From: Bacteriovoracaceae bacterium
GTDB taxonomy: Bacteria > Bdellovibrionota > UBA1018
DNA length: 5,414 nt
Direction of reading: 5' to 3'
Assembly: GCA_023250755.1 (NCBI GenBank)
Contig: JAHFAC010000065.1
Span: 1-5,414, forward strand
Shown in pieces: positions 1 to 5,414 of this stretch. The translations under genes and the position numbers were made by a program. How positions within the stretch are numbered: the first letter of the stretch is position 1; the number at the start of each line of letters is the position of its first letter. A model generated the notes under the pieces. It saw only the letters and a program-made list of their open reading frames with translations. It had not been told where the DNA came from and did no database searches.

Positions 1-2
1 AT

Positions 3-170
3 GAAAATCCTGATTATGAACTCGCACTGAATACTGCGGCCTATGCTTCTATTTTAGAATCGCACGTCCAAAGCCATTCCGAGCAATGGCTTTGGAGCCA
101 CCGGCGCTTTAAAGGGGATTTGTCACCCTTACGGGAGGGGGAATGGCAAATACGACGCAGAGCGGTATAA
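3..170 (+). CDS. Lipid A biosynthesis acyltransferase (LpxL/HtrB family), C-terminal fragment
   Basis: This is the last 55 residues of a gene that begins left of the window; the frame opens at base 3 and ends with TAA at 168-170. The diagnostic stretch is EQWLWSHRRFK (residues 27-37 of the fragment), preceded by SILESHVQSHS. LpxL/HtrB/LpxM-type acyltransferases carry this E-Q-W/Y-x-W-x-H-R-R-F/W-K signature near the C-terminus, just after a helix of this kind. Members are inner-membrane enzymes that transfer a secondary acyl chain from acyl-ACP onto Kdo-lipid A. The catalytic HX4D/E motif would lie upstream and cannot be seen, so acyl specificity and even the exact substrate are open. The fragment ends with a basic tail, IRRRAV. 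Its position before a heptosyltransferase and a second glycosyltransferase fits an LPS-assembly operon. Family assignment is fairly secure; the gene name is not. Confidence 0.8.
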   Translation, partial: ENPDYELALNTAAYASILESHVQSHSEQWLWSHRRFKGDLSPLREGEWQIRRRAV

Positions 171-223
171 ATCGGTTTCAGAGACTCCTTGTTTCCCGTA
201 GGCGAATCTCCTAAACTTCTTCT

Positions 224-1399
224 ATGGCTTTTCGACTTGGAATGGATTCCAAGATCATTTTTTTGCTGTTTTTTGTGCTGACAGGATGTGCCACAAAGCC
301 TCTTAGCCAGATCGATCCGATGCAGGGACTTCCTCAAGAAATTCCCTCTGAATTTCAAGAGAAATTTGAAGTTAAAGACGTGGTTGAGTTGAATTCACAG
401 CCGCAGCCCGCTCGGCAAAATGAGGTGACCAATTCTGATTTTACCTCAGATCCGCTCGCTACTGCTCTCAAAGTGAGAAAAAAATCTCAAAAAGATCTTC
501 ACGACATGAACCCTAAAAAAACGAAGGGCAAAGAGATTTCAAAGTCCGAAGATATGCAGGCAGTTTTGACTGCGCTTGCTCCAAGCAGAGGAGGGCCAGC
601 GCCAGCGGTTGCTGAGTCCTCGAGTCATGGCGACGAAGCCGTAGTTGCGGGAGGCGCTGCTACGATGATTTACCCCAACCACCGACCTGAAAAAGACCCG
701 GTCTGGATCGGTGAAAAGCTCGTTTATGAGATCACTTATTTTGGGATCGCTGCCGGAGAGTTTACGGTGACTGTTCTCCCTTTTAAGGAGGTCAACCATC
801 GAAAAGTCTATCATGTGAAAGGAAATGCAGTCAGTTCCAAGCTTTTCAGCCTATTTTACCGATTGAATGATTGGGTCGAGACTTTTATCGATTACGACGG
901 ATTTTTTCCCCATCGTTTTCATCTCGTATTGGATGAAAAAATTCAAACTCGGGATTCTTTGGAGCTTTACGATACTGAAAAGAAACGGACTTTCTTCTGG
1001 AATCGATGGAATCACAACACCAGGGGTTATACCGAGGTAAAAGATTTTTTTCCCATGGAGCCGTTTTCGCAAGACACATTTTCTTCGATGTATTTTTTAA
1101 GAACCATCCCTCTCCCCGAGGACTCGGTGCAGACTTTTCCGGTGATTTCAGAAGGAAAAAATTGGGAGGCTGTAGTAAAAGTAGTTCGACGTGAAATGAT
1201 GGACAGCCCGATGGGCAGGGTGCAGGCTGTAGTGCTTTTGCCCGATACTAAATATCAGGGAGTGCTCAAGAAACAGGGTGACAGTTTTATCTGGCTCACG
1301 GACGACGACCGCCGTATTTTACTTAGGTTGGAGGCAAAGGTTCGGATTGGCACTGTTGTTGCGAATTTAAAGCGCTACGAGCCCGGCACGCCTCCTTAG
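224..1399 (+). CDS. Lipoprotein with DUF3108-like domain, function unknown
   Basis: The predicted product has 391 residues. It starts with a short lipoprotein signal: basic or polar n-region, hydrophobic run IIFLLFFVL (11-19), then lipobox LTGC with Cys22 as the lipidated residue. Ala at +2 rather than Asp suggests sorting to the outer membrane, if Lol rules apply. Residues ~23-160 are rich in Pro, Ser, Ala, Lys and Glu with no obvious fold, so they probably form a flexible periplasmic tether. From ~160 to 385 the pattern GEKLVYEITYFGIAAGEF, then VYHVKGNAVSS and a DWVETFIDYDGFFPHRF segment, resembles DUF3108, a periplasmic beta-rich domain of unknown function. ATG 224 is the first possible start, since a stop lies in frame at 212-214. 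ATG 242 would leave a tighter signal peptide with Cys at 16. Neither has a good ribosome binding site. The gene begins 53 bp after the acyltransferase stop and ends 28 bp before waaF, so an envelope role is inferred from context only. Confidence 0.85.
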   Translation: MAFRLGMDSKIIFLLFFVLTGCATKPLSQIDPMQGLPQEIPSEFQEKFEVKDVVELNSQPQPARQNEVTNSDFTSDPLATALKVRKKSQKDLHDMNPKKTKGKEISKSEDMQAVLTALAPSRGGPAPAVAESSSHGDEAVVAGGAATMIYPNHRPEKDPVWIGEKLVYEITYFGIAAGEFTVTVLPFKEVNHRKVYHVKGNAVSSKLFSLFYRLNDWVETFIDYDGFFPHRFHLVLDEKIQTRDSLELYDTEKKRTFFWNRWNHNTRGYTEVKDFFPMEPFSQDTFSSMYFLRTIPLPEDSVQTFPVISEGKNWEAVVKVVRREMMDSPMGRVQAVVLLPDTKYQGVLKKQGDSFIWLTDDDRRILLRLEAKVRIGTVVANLKRYEPGTPP

Positions 1400-1427
1400 A
1401 GCGCATTGTGCGAGTGATTATGACCCT

Positions 1428-2513
1428 ATGAAAAAAATTCTTGTTCGAGCACCAAATTGGATCGGTGACCAGATCCTGGCTTTCCCTTTTTTTTATCATC
1501 TGAGACGCGCCTATCCTGATGCGCAGATTACCTCGATTTGCGTCGAGTGGGTTAGGGATCTTCAGTTCCGCAGCCAAGTGGATGATGTGTTTGTCCTCCC
1601 TGTTCCGGCTGAGAATACCTTACATGAAAAATTCAAAATCCTTGAAATCGCAGCCCGAGCGCTTCGTGAGCAAGGTCCTTGGGACCTGGCGATTTCTCTC
1701 CCGAATTCGTTTTCGGCCGCGTGGTTGCTTTGGCGGTCGAGGGCGGTTCGACGTCGTGGATACCGGGTGGATGGGCGAGGGATTTTTTTGAATCAGGGGT
1801 TGCGCTGGAACTCTTCTCCGGATCGTCATCGCGCTCAGGCCTACGTTGATTTATTGCCTGAGACCCTGCGCCCTGCTCGTCCGATTCGAGAATTTTGGGG
1901 AGTTCCTCCTGAGAATGATTTGGATCCTGAGATTTCGGGTGAGTTAGAGAGCTTTGATTTGGAAAAGGAGTGGCTCGGTGTCGCTCCGATCGAACCTCCT
2001 TCACACCCGTATTGGATTCTTGCCCCAGGTTCGAAGGCTGAGTCGCGACGCTGGCCGCTTTCGTCATATTCTCGGTTGGTGAAGTTAGTATTTGAGCAAA
2101 CCGGATGGATCGGGAGGGTGATCGGAAGCCAAGAGGATCGTCCTCTCGCGGAGCATTTATGTGAAGAAAATCCAGGCAAAGTGGAGAATCATACGGGCAA
2201 TTCTGCTGTCACGGCTTTGTGGAAACTCTTTCGCAATACTCAATTCACTGTGACCAATGAGTCGGGACTTGCTCATGTTGCGTCGATTTGTGGATCTTTT
2301 GTCCAAGTGGTATGCGGAGCTGCAGATCCTCGCCGGACTCGGCCCCTCGGGCCGGGAAGGGTACAGGTTACAGTAAATCCAGTGGAGTGCTGGCCCTGTG
2401 AGAGGAATCGTTGTTTTCAACCCTCTCCACAGACGTTACAGTGTCTTAAGGGGATCGATCCAGATTCCGTTTGGGCGGAGATTCAACGTGGAAAAAGATT
2501 GGGGACTCAATGA
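1428..2513 (+). CDS. waaF: ADP-heptose:LPS heptosyltransferase, WaaF-like (GT9)
   Basis: The 361-residue product has the length expected of the family (E. coli WaaF is about 350). It is a cytoplasmic GT-B enzyme that adds L-glycero-D-manno-heptose from ADP-heptose to the LPS inner core. Visible family motifs: N-terminal VRAPNWIGD (6-14), with Asp14 at the position of the catalytic Asp of WaaC; DLAISLPNSF (86-95), very typical of heptosyltransferase II; APGSKAESRRWP (199-210), the donor-side phosphate-binding region; and TNESGLAHVAS (276-286), the ADP-heptose-binding motif. The C-terminus has the Cys cluster CWPC...C...C (Cys321, 324, 329, 339), a pattern also found in other WaaF proteins. ATG 1428 follows the DUF3108 gene by 28 bp with only a weak GAG-type Shine-Dalgarno; the start is set by homology to the motif at residue 6. 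The end overlaps the next gene by 26 bp. WaaF versus another GT9 heptosyltransferase cannot be proved from sequence alone. Confidence 0.9.
   Translation: MKKILVRAPNWIGDQILAFPFFYHLRRAYPDAQITSICVEWVRDLQFRSQVDDVFVLPVPAENTLHEKFKILEIAARALREQGPWDLAISLPNSFSAAWLLWRSRAVRRRGYRVDGRGIFLNQGLRWNSSPDRHRAQAYVDLLPETLRPARPIREFWGVPPENDLDPEISGELESFDLEKEWLGVAPIEPPSHPYWILAPGSKAESRRWPLSSYSRLVKLVFEQTGWIGRVIGSQEDRPLAEHLCEENPGKVENHTGNSAVTALWKLFRNTQFTVTNESGLAHVASICGSFVQVVCGAADPRRTRPLGPGRVQVTVNPVECWPCERNRCFQPSPQTLQCLKGIDPDSVWAEIQRGKRLGTQ
2477..2480 (+). promoter_or_regulatory. Shine-Dalgarno for the GT4 gene (decides its start)
   Basis: GGAG lies seven bases before GTG 2488, inside the 3' end of waaF. It is the only canonical ribosome binding site seen at any gene start in this window and favours GTG 2488 over GTG 2398 (further upstream, deep in waaF) and over TTG 2527 or GTG 2551. 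Confidence 0.65.
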
Positions 2514-3681
2514 GCTGGTTGAAATCTTGCGCCCTCGCTTGCAGGGGCTGGTGATTTGTCTCTCTCATTCTTGGGGGGGGCTCGAGCAAGTCGCGGCAAC
2601 GGATGCATTGGATTTTGGAGGCTTTGGACTCAATATTAGTGTGCTCTGTCTCGAAGGAAGTCCCCTGCATGAGCACTTGGCCCACCGTAAAGAGGTCAAG
2701 GTGATTCCACTTCAGTTTTCACCCCGGGATTATTTTGATTGGAAGATGCGCACCGAGCTTCGTCGTCACTTTTCTGAAGGGGTGAATTTGATTCATTTGC
2801 ATCAACCCTCACTTTTAGGATCGGTTATCCCTTGGATTTGGAGGCGTCCTGAGATTGCTATGGTTGCTTCTCGCCATATTATGAGTAATCACAATAAGAA
2901 AGATTTCTTTCACCGCTGCCTTTATAGCCGATTGGATTCTCTGATTGTGGTCAGTCAAACTTTAAGGCGAAATGTACTAGATACCCATCCTATCCGTGAA
3001 AAACACGTCAAGGTTGTCAATCTTGGACTTGATTTTGATCGATTCGATCCAGACCGAGTAGATCCATTGCGGCAACGCGCAGTTTGGGGGGCAGATCCAG
3101 ATACGATTGTGATTGGTCTAGTGGGTAGAATTGACCCTGCCAAGGGACAGTCTACTTTTATTAAAGCGGCTGCTGGACTGATGAAAAGCCTCCGTGCTGA
3201 GGAAAAGGTCAAATTTGTGATCGTGGGTGAGGAGACTTTAGGTCGAGCTTCCAATCATTTACAAGAGCTTAAGAAAATGGTGACTCAATTCGGAATTGAT
3301 GACCCTGTCGTTTTTGCAGGTTATCAAGACAATATTCCCGAAGTAATGCGATCTTTTGATATTTTTGTCATGCCTTCGCGGCAAGAGGCCTTTGGGTTGG
3401 TGGCGATTGAAGCCATGGCCATGGAGTCCCCGATTATTATTTCTTCTGGAGGAAGTGCCGCGGATATCATCGGTGAAGAAGAATTTGGCCTACTGATGAG
3501 ACCCGAAGATGCATTCGATCTCCAGCGCCAAATGCGCTATCTATTGGATAATCCAATGGAAAGAGTTCAAATGGGCCAGCGTGCGCGTGCTCATGTCAAG
3601 CGCCACTATGATCGCAAGATCCATCATGTTCGAACGTTAGATGTTTATGACCGTGCTCTCAGTCGACGCGCGCTGTTTTAG
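2488..3681 (+). CDS. Glycosyltransferase family 4 (GT-B fold), probable LPS sugar transferase
   Basis: With the GTG start at 2488 the product has 397 residues, normal for GT4. The N-terminal acceptor domain opens with a beta strand LVICLSHSWGGLEQVA (21-36), including the GGxE loop common in GT4 enzymes. The C-terminal donor domain starts at about VGRIDPAKGQ (212-221). The hallmark E-x7-E motif is present as EAFGLVAIE, with Glu300 and Glu308, which in the family bind the nucleotide sugar; GGSAADII follows. This is consistent with a retaining, cytoplasmic, nucleotide-sugar-dependent transferase. Neither donor nor acceptor can be named. The reading frame is also open upstream to GTG 2398, but that would overlap waaF by more than 100 bp and adds a stretch unlike the family. 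The chosen start overlaps waaF by 26 bp, suggesting translational coupling and a shared pathway, most simply LPS core extension. An 8-G tract at 2573-2580 encodes part of the GGxE loop. Confidence 0.88.
   Translation: MEKDWGLNELVEILRPRLQGLVICLSHSWGGLEQVAATDALDFGGFGLNISVLCLEGSPLHEHLAHRKEVKVIPLQFSPRDYFDWKMRTELRRHFSEGVNLIHLHQPSLLGSVIPWIWRRPEIAMVASRHIMSNHNKKDFFHRCLYSRLDSLIVVSQTLRRNVLDTHPIREKHVKVVNLGLDFDRFDPDRVDPLRQRAVWGADPDTIVIGLVGRIDPAKGQSTFIKAAAGLMKSLRAEEKVKFVIVGEETLGRASNHLQELKKMVTQFGIDDPVVFAGYQDNIPEVMRSFDIFVMPSRQEAFGLVAIEAMAMESPIIISSGGSAADIIGEEEFGLLMRPEDAFDLQRQMRYLLDNPMERVQMGQRARAHVKRHYDRKIHHVRTLDVYDRALSRRALF
2573..2580 (+). repeat. G8 homopolymer within the GT4 gene
   Basis: Eight consecutive G bases encode the end of Trp29 and then Gly30-Gly31 of the GT4 enzyme (from the 2488 start). 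It is the longest G run in the window. Gain of one G brings TAG at 2637-2639 into frame, and loss of one G brings TGA at 2702-2704 into frame, so either slip would truncate the enzyme at its N-terminus. Confidence 0.9.
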
Positions 3682-3691
3682 TAGTTTCGCT

Positions 3692-3720
3692 TTGACAAAG
3701 AGAGGTAACCTCTCTATATC
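3692..3720 (+). promoter_or_regulatory. Probable sigma70-type promoter of rpsA
   Basis: A consensus -35 hexamer TTGACA (3692-3697) is followed by a 17-base spacer and TATATC (3715-3720), which matches the -10 consensus at four of six positions. Transcription would start near 3726-3728, giving an untranslated leader of about 100 bases before rpsA. It lies only 10 bases past the GT4 stop, marking a change of transcription unit. A second possible -10, GATAAT at 3763-3768, has no good -35 and is much weaker. Confidence 0.6.
3699..3715. repeat. Perfect 17-bp palindrome in the promoter spacer (candidate operator or hairpin)
   Basis: AGAGAGGT-A-ACCTCTCT has 8-bp perfect arms around one central base. 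It fills the spacer of the rpsA promoter and touches the first base of the -10. Such a position suits an operator for a dimeric DNA-binding protein. As RNA it could form a 7-bp hairpin with a TAA loop at the end of the GT4 transcript, but no U-run follows, so a classic intrinsic terminator is not supported. Confidence 0.75.
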
Positions 3721-3828
3721 TTTCGGGTTCGAAGGACTTTTATATCCGTGTAACGAGCGTCCGATAATACTGCCTTGCGGTGAGAGATGCCGTTCAACTA
3801 GTCCCGAAAGAAAGGCAATTCAATCAAT
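3721..3828 (+). promoter_or_regulatory. rpsA 5' leader with long-range inverted repeat and no clear Shine-Dalgarno
   Basis: This stretch has no credible gene. TCTTTCGGG (3719-3727) is perfectly complementary to CCCGAAAGA (3803-3811). In addition TGCCTT (3771-3776) can pair with AAGGCA (3812-3817), directly abutting the first helix, which would make a pseudoknot. The only Shine-Dalgarno-like bases, AAAGG at 3811-3815, are 13 bases from the ATG and would be hidden in that structure. In E. coli, rpsA is translated from a structured leader with a poor Shine-Dalgarno and is repressed by its own product; similar control here is inference. The 6-bp pairing could be chance, and the predicted start site near 3727 would exclude most of the 5' strand of the 9-bp helix. 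Confidence 0.35.
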
Positions 3829-5414
3829 ATGGAAGGTAAACAAACCGAAGGAGCCTCTTCTTCTTTGAAGAATAAGGCTATCCCTCAAGGTGTCTCTAAA
3901 AATCAAAATCTAAAAAATCAGCAGTGGATGGATGAGTTTGCAGCTTTTACAGGTCCAGAAGAGAGCTTATCCCAGTCGGGTGTGGGCGCCGATGAAAATT
4001 TTGCTGAGCTTTTTGAGGCTTCTCAAAAGCAGCAGGAGATCAAAGAAGGCGAAGTTGTAGATGGAACGGTCATGTCTTTGAGTTCTGAATACGTGACCGT
4101 GGATATTGGCTATAAATGCGAAGGCCAAGTACCGCTTCATGAGTTTAAAGATGCCCATGGTGTTGCACATGTTGCAGTGGGTGATGTGGTGAGCGTTTAT
4201 TTGGAACGCTTGGAAACTGAAAATGGATTCTTGCTTTTTTCCAAAGACAAAGCAGAAATCATCCGTGCTTGGGATGAGATTTCTCAGGCTTGTGAAAAAG
4301 ATCAATTGGTTGAAGGGACAGTCATTGCCAAAGTAAAAGGTGGACTGTCAGTGGATATCGGCGTTAAGGCTTTTTTGCCAGGCAGTCAGATTGATACCAA
4401 GCCGGTCAAGAATCTCGACCGGTACGTAGGTAAGAAGTTTAAATTCAAAATCATTAAATTTAACAAAAAGCGGGGCAATATTGTTCTCTCACGACGTGCA
4501 GTGGTGAGCCAAGAGCGTGAGCTACAACGCGCTGAGACCCTGTCAAACCTCCAAGAAGGAATGGTTGTGACCGGAACGGTGAAGAACATCACCGAGTATG
4601 GCGCCTTTATCGACTTAGGCGGCATGGATGGATTGCTTCATATTACTGATATGTCTTGGGGTCGCATCAAGCATCCGAGCGAGCTGTTTGCGGTGGGTGA
4701 TGATGTCAAGGTGAAGATCCTGAAATATGATCGCGAAAAAGAGCGAGTGTCGTTGGGCTTGAAGCAGGTTTCGCCCAACCCTTGGGATGAGGCCGAGTAC
4801 AAGTTCCCTGTTGGCGTCAAGGTCAAGGGCAAGGTGGTCAGTCTGAAGGATTATGGCGCTTTTGTTGAGCTTGAAGACGGGATTGAAGGGTTGATTCACG
4901 TTTCTGAAATGTCTTGGACTGAGCGAGTCAAGCATCCCTCTAAGGTCCTCAATGCAGGGGATGAGGTAGAGTGTAAAGTTCTCGAGGTGGATTCTAAGAA
5001 CAAACGAATTAGCCTGGGTCTCAAGCAGCTTCAGGTCAACCCTTGGGACGAGCTTGAGGTGAAATATCCTGTCGGAACCATTATTGAAGAAGGTGAAGTC
5101 AAATCGGTTACTGATTTTGGTATCTTTGTTGATATCGGAATGGGGATTGATGGGCTGGTTCACGTTAGTGATATTACGTGGGCTAAGAAGTTCACTCATC
5201 CTTCTGAAAAGTTCAAGAAAGGTGACAAAATCCGAAGTGTGGTACTTGGAATCGACAAGGCCAATGAAAAATTCTCGCTTGGAGTCAAGCAACTTGAGCG
5301 CGATCCTTGGGAAAATATCAAATCCCGCTATCGTGTGGGGCAGGGTATTGATGGTGCAGTGACAAAGTTGGCTGACTTTGGTGCATTCGTTGAAATCGAA
5401 GAGGGCATTGAAGG
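3829..5414 (+). CDS. rpsA: 30S ribosomal protein S1, 3' end outside the window
   Basis: The frame is open from ATG 3829 to the right edge, giving 528 residues; the usual six-domain S1 has about 550-600. S1 is an RNA-binding protein of the small subunit that helps recruit and unfold mRNA. After a polar, probably flexible N-terminus (1-72), S1/OB domains run at about 73-140, 158-225, 243-314, 327-401, 414-489 and from 501 (cut). Domain 2 has the ribosomal signature GGLSVDIGVKAFLPGSQID; domains 3-5 show the YGAF/FGIF and GLLHITDMSW-type motifs of RNA-binding repeats. NPWDE/DPWE linkers recur about every 87 residues. The first two domains are divergent, as is normal for the ribosome-binding half. 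An in-frame stop (TAG 3799-3801) rules out upstream starts; ATG 3928 is possible but less likely. Preceded by its own promoter, it is probably not part of the LPS operon. Confidence 0.97.
   Translation, partial: MEGKQTEGASSSLKNKAIPQGVSKNQNLKNQQWMDEFAAFTGPEESLSQSGVGADENFAELFEASQKQQEIKEGEVVDGTVMSLSSEYVTVDIGYKCEGQVPLHEFKDAHGVAHVAVGDVVSVYLERLETENGFLLFSKDKAEIIRAWDEISQACEKDQLVEGTVIAKVKGGLSVDIGVKAFLPGSQIDTKPVKNLDRYVGKKFKFKIIKFNKKRGNIVLSRRAVVSQERELQRAETLSNLQEGMVVTGTVKNITEYGAFIDLGGMDGLLHITDMSWGRIKHPSELFAVGDDVKVKILKYDREKERVSLGLKQVSPNPWDEAEYKFPVGVKVKGKVVSLKDYGAFVELEDGIEGLIHVSEMSWTERVKHPSKVLNAGDEVECKVLEVDSKNKRISLGLKQLQVNPWDELEVKYPVGTIIEEGEVKSVTDFGIFVDIGMGIDGLVHVSDITWAKKFTHPSEKFKKGDKIRSVVLGIDKANEKFSLGVKQLERDPWENIKSRYRVGQGIDGAVTKLADFGAFVEIEEGIE

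Noticed and set aside
175..216. Imperfect hairpin (GTTT..GAGA.TC with GA.TCTC..AAAC) in the gap before the DUF3108 gene
   Set aside because: It has several mismatches, no U-run and a low-GC stem. Neither a terminator nor a regulatory element can be supported.
189..217. Possible promoter TTGTTT-N17-TAAACT before the lipoprotein gene
   Set aside because: Matches to consensus are only three and four of six, which is common by chance, and the gene is close enough to its upstream neighbour to be co-transcribed.
1487..1494. T8 run near the start of waaF as a slippage site
   Set aside because: Runs of seven A or T recur in the window (258-264, 478-484, 1045-1051, 1783-1789), so this one is not distinctive.
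1633..2067. 144-codon open frame on the minus strand inside waaF
   Set aside because: It lies opposite a well-supported GT9 gene and its translation shows no recognisable domain; it is a shadow of waaF.
3725..3738. GGGTTCGAAGGACT resembling a tRNA T-arm
   Set aside because: The 3' side of the T stem does not match and no anticodon or acceptor stems can be found around it.
3641..3868. 75-codon + strand open frame spanning the GT4-rpsA gap
   Set aside because: It overlaps the GT4 end and the rpsA start in another frame, crosses the promoter and inverted repeats, and has no recognisable domain.
4615..5292. 225-codon open frame on the minus strand inside rpsA
   Set aside because: It is antisense to the S1 repeats; its own internal repetition reflects the repeated S1 domains, and no family is recognisable.
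4045..5414. Repeated segments of about 260 bp in rpsA as a DNA repeat array
   Set aside because: They are the diverged S1 domains of one protein, as normal for ribosomal protein S1, not a separate repeat element.

Overview
The window reads as a piece of a Gram-negative bacterial chromosome, with every supported gene on the + strand. Three of the four complete or partial genes before the ribosomal gene point to the outer membrane: a lipid A acyltransferase tail, a heptosyltransferase and a second glycosyltransferase. A lipoprotein with a DUF3108-like domain lies among them. The phylum cannot be fixed from the sequence alone. The gene set and the style of the WaaF and S1 proteins would suit Bdellovibrionota or another former deltaproteobacterial lineage, but this is a low-confidence guess.

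Layout: (1) bases 3-170 hold the C-terminal 55 residues of an LpxL/HtrB-type lipid A acyltransferase, open at the left edge. (2) 224-1399 encodes a 391-residue lipoprotein with a disordered N-terminal linker and a DUF3108-like domain. (3) 1428-2513 encodes a GT9 heptosyltransferase of the WaaF type. (4) 2488-3681 encodes a GT4 glycosyltransferase that overlaps waaF by 26 bp, starts at GTG behind a good Shine-Dalgarno sequence, and carries a G8 homopolymer across its N-terminal GGxE motif. (5) 3682-3828 is a non-coding regulatory gap with a strong promoter-like sequence, a perfect palindrome filling its spacer, and a long-range inverted repeat. (6) 3829 to the right edge is rpsA (ribosomal protein S1), 528 residues visible, cut inside the sixth S1 domain.

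Genes 1-4 are tightly packed with no convincing promoter between them and probably form one envelope/LPS operon: acylation of lipid A, then addition of core heptose and a further sugar, with a lipoprotein of unknown role between. rpsA looks like a separate transcription unit with its own promoter.

The most noteworthy signals are the G8 tract in the GT4 gene (possible phase variation), the 17-bp palindrome exactly between the -35 and -10 of the rpsA promoter, and the rpsA leader, which lacks a clear Shine-Dalgarno sequence and could fold into a pseudoknot-like structure. I see no mobile element, CRISPR array, tRNA or rRNA, and no wholly new gene system.
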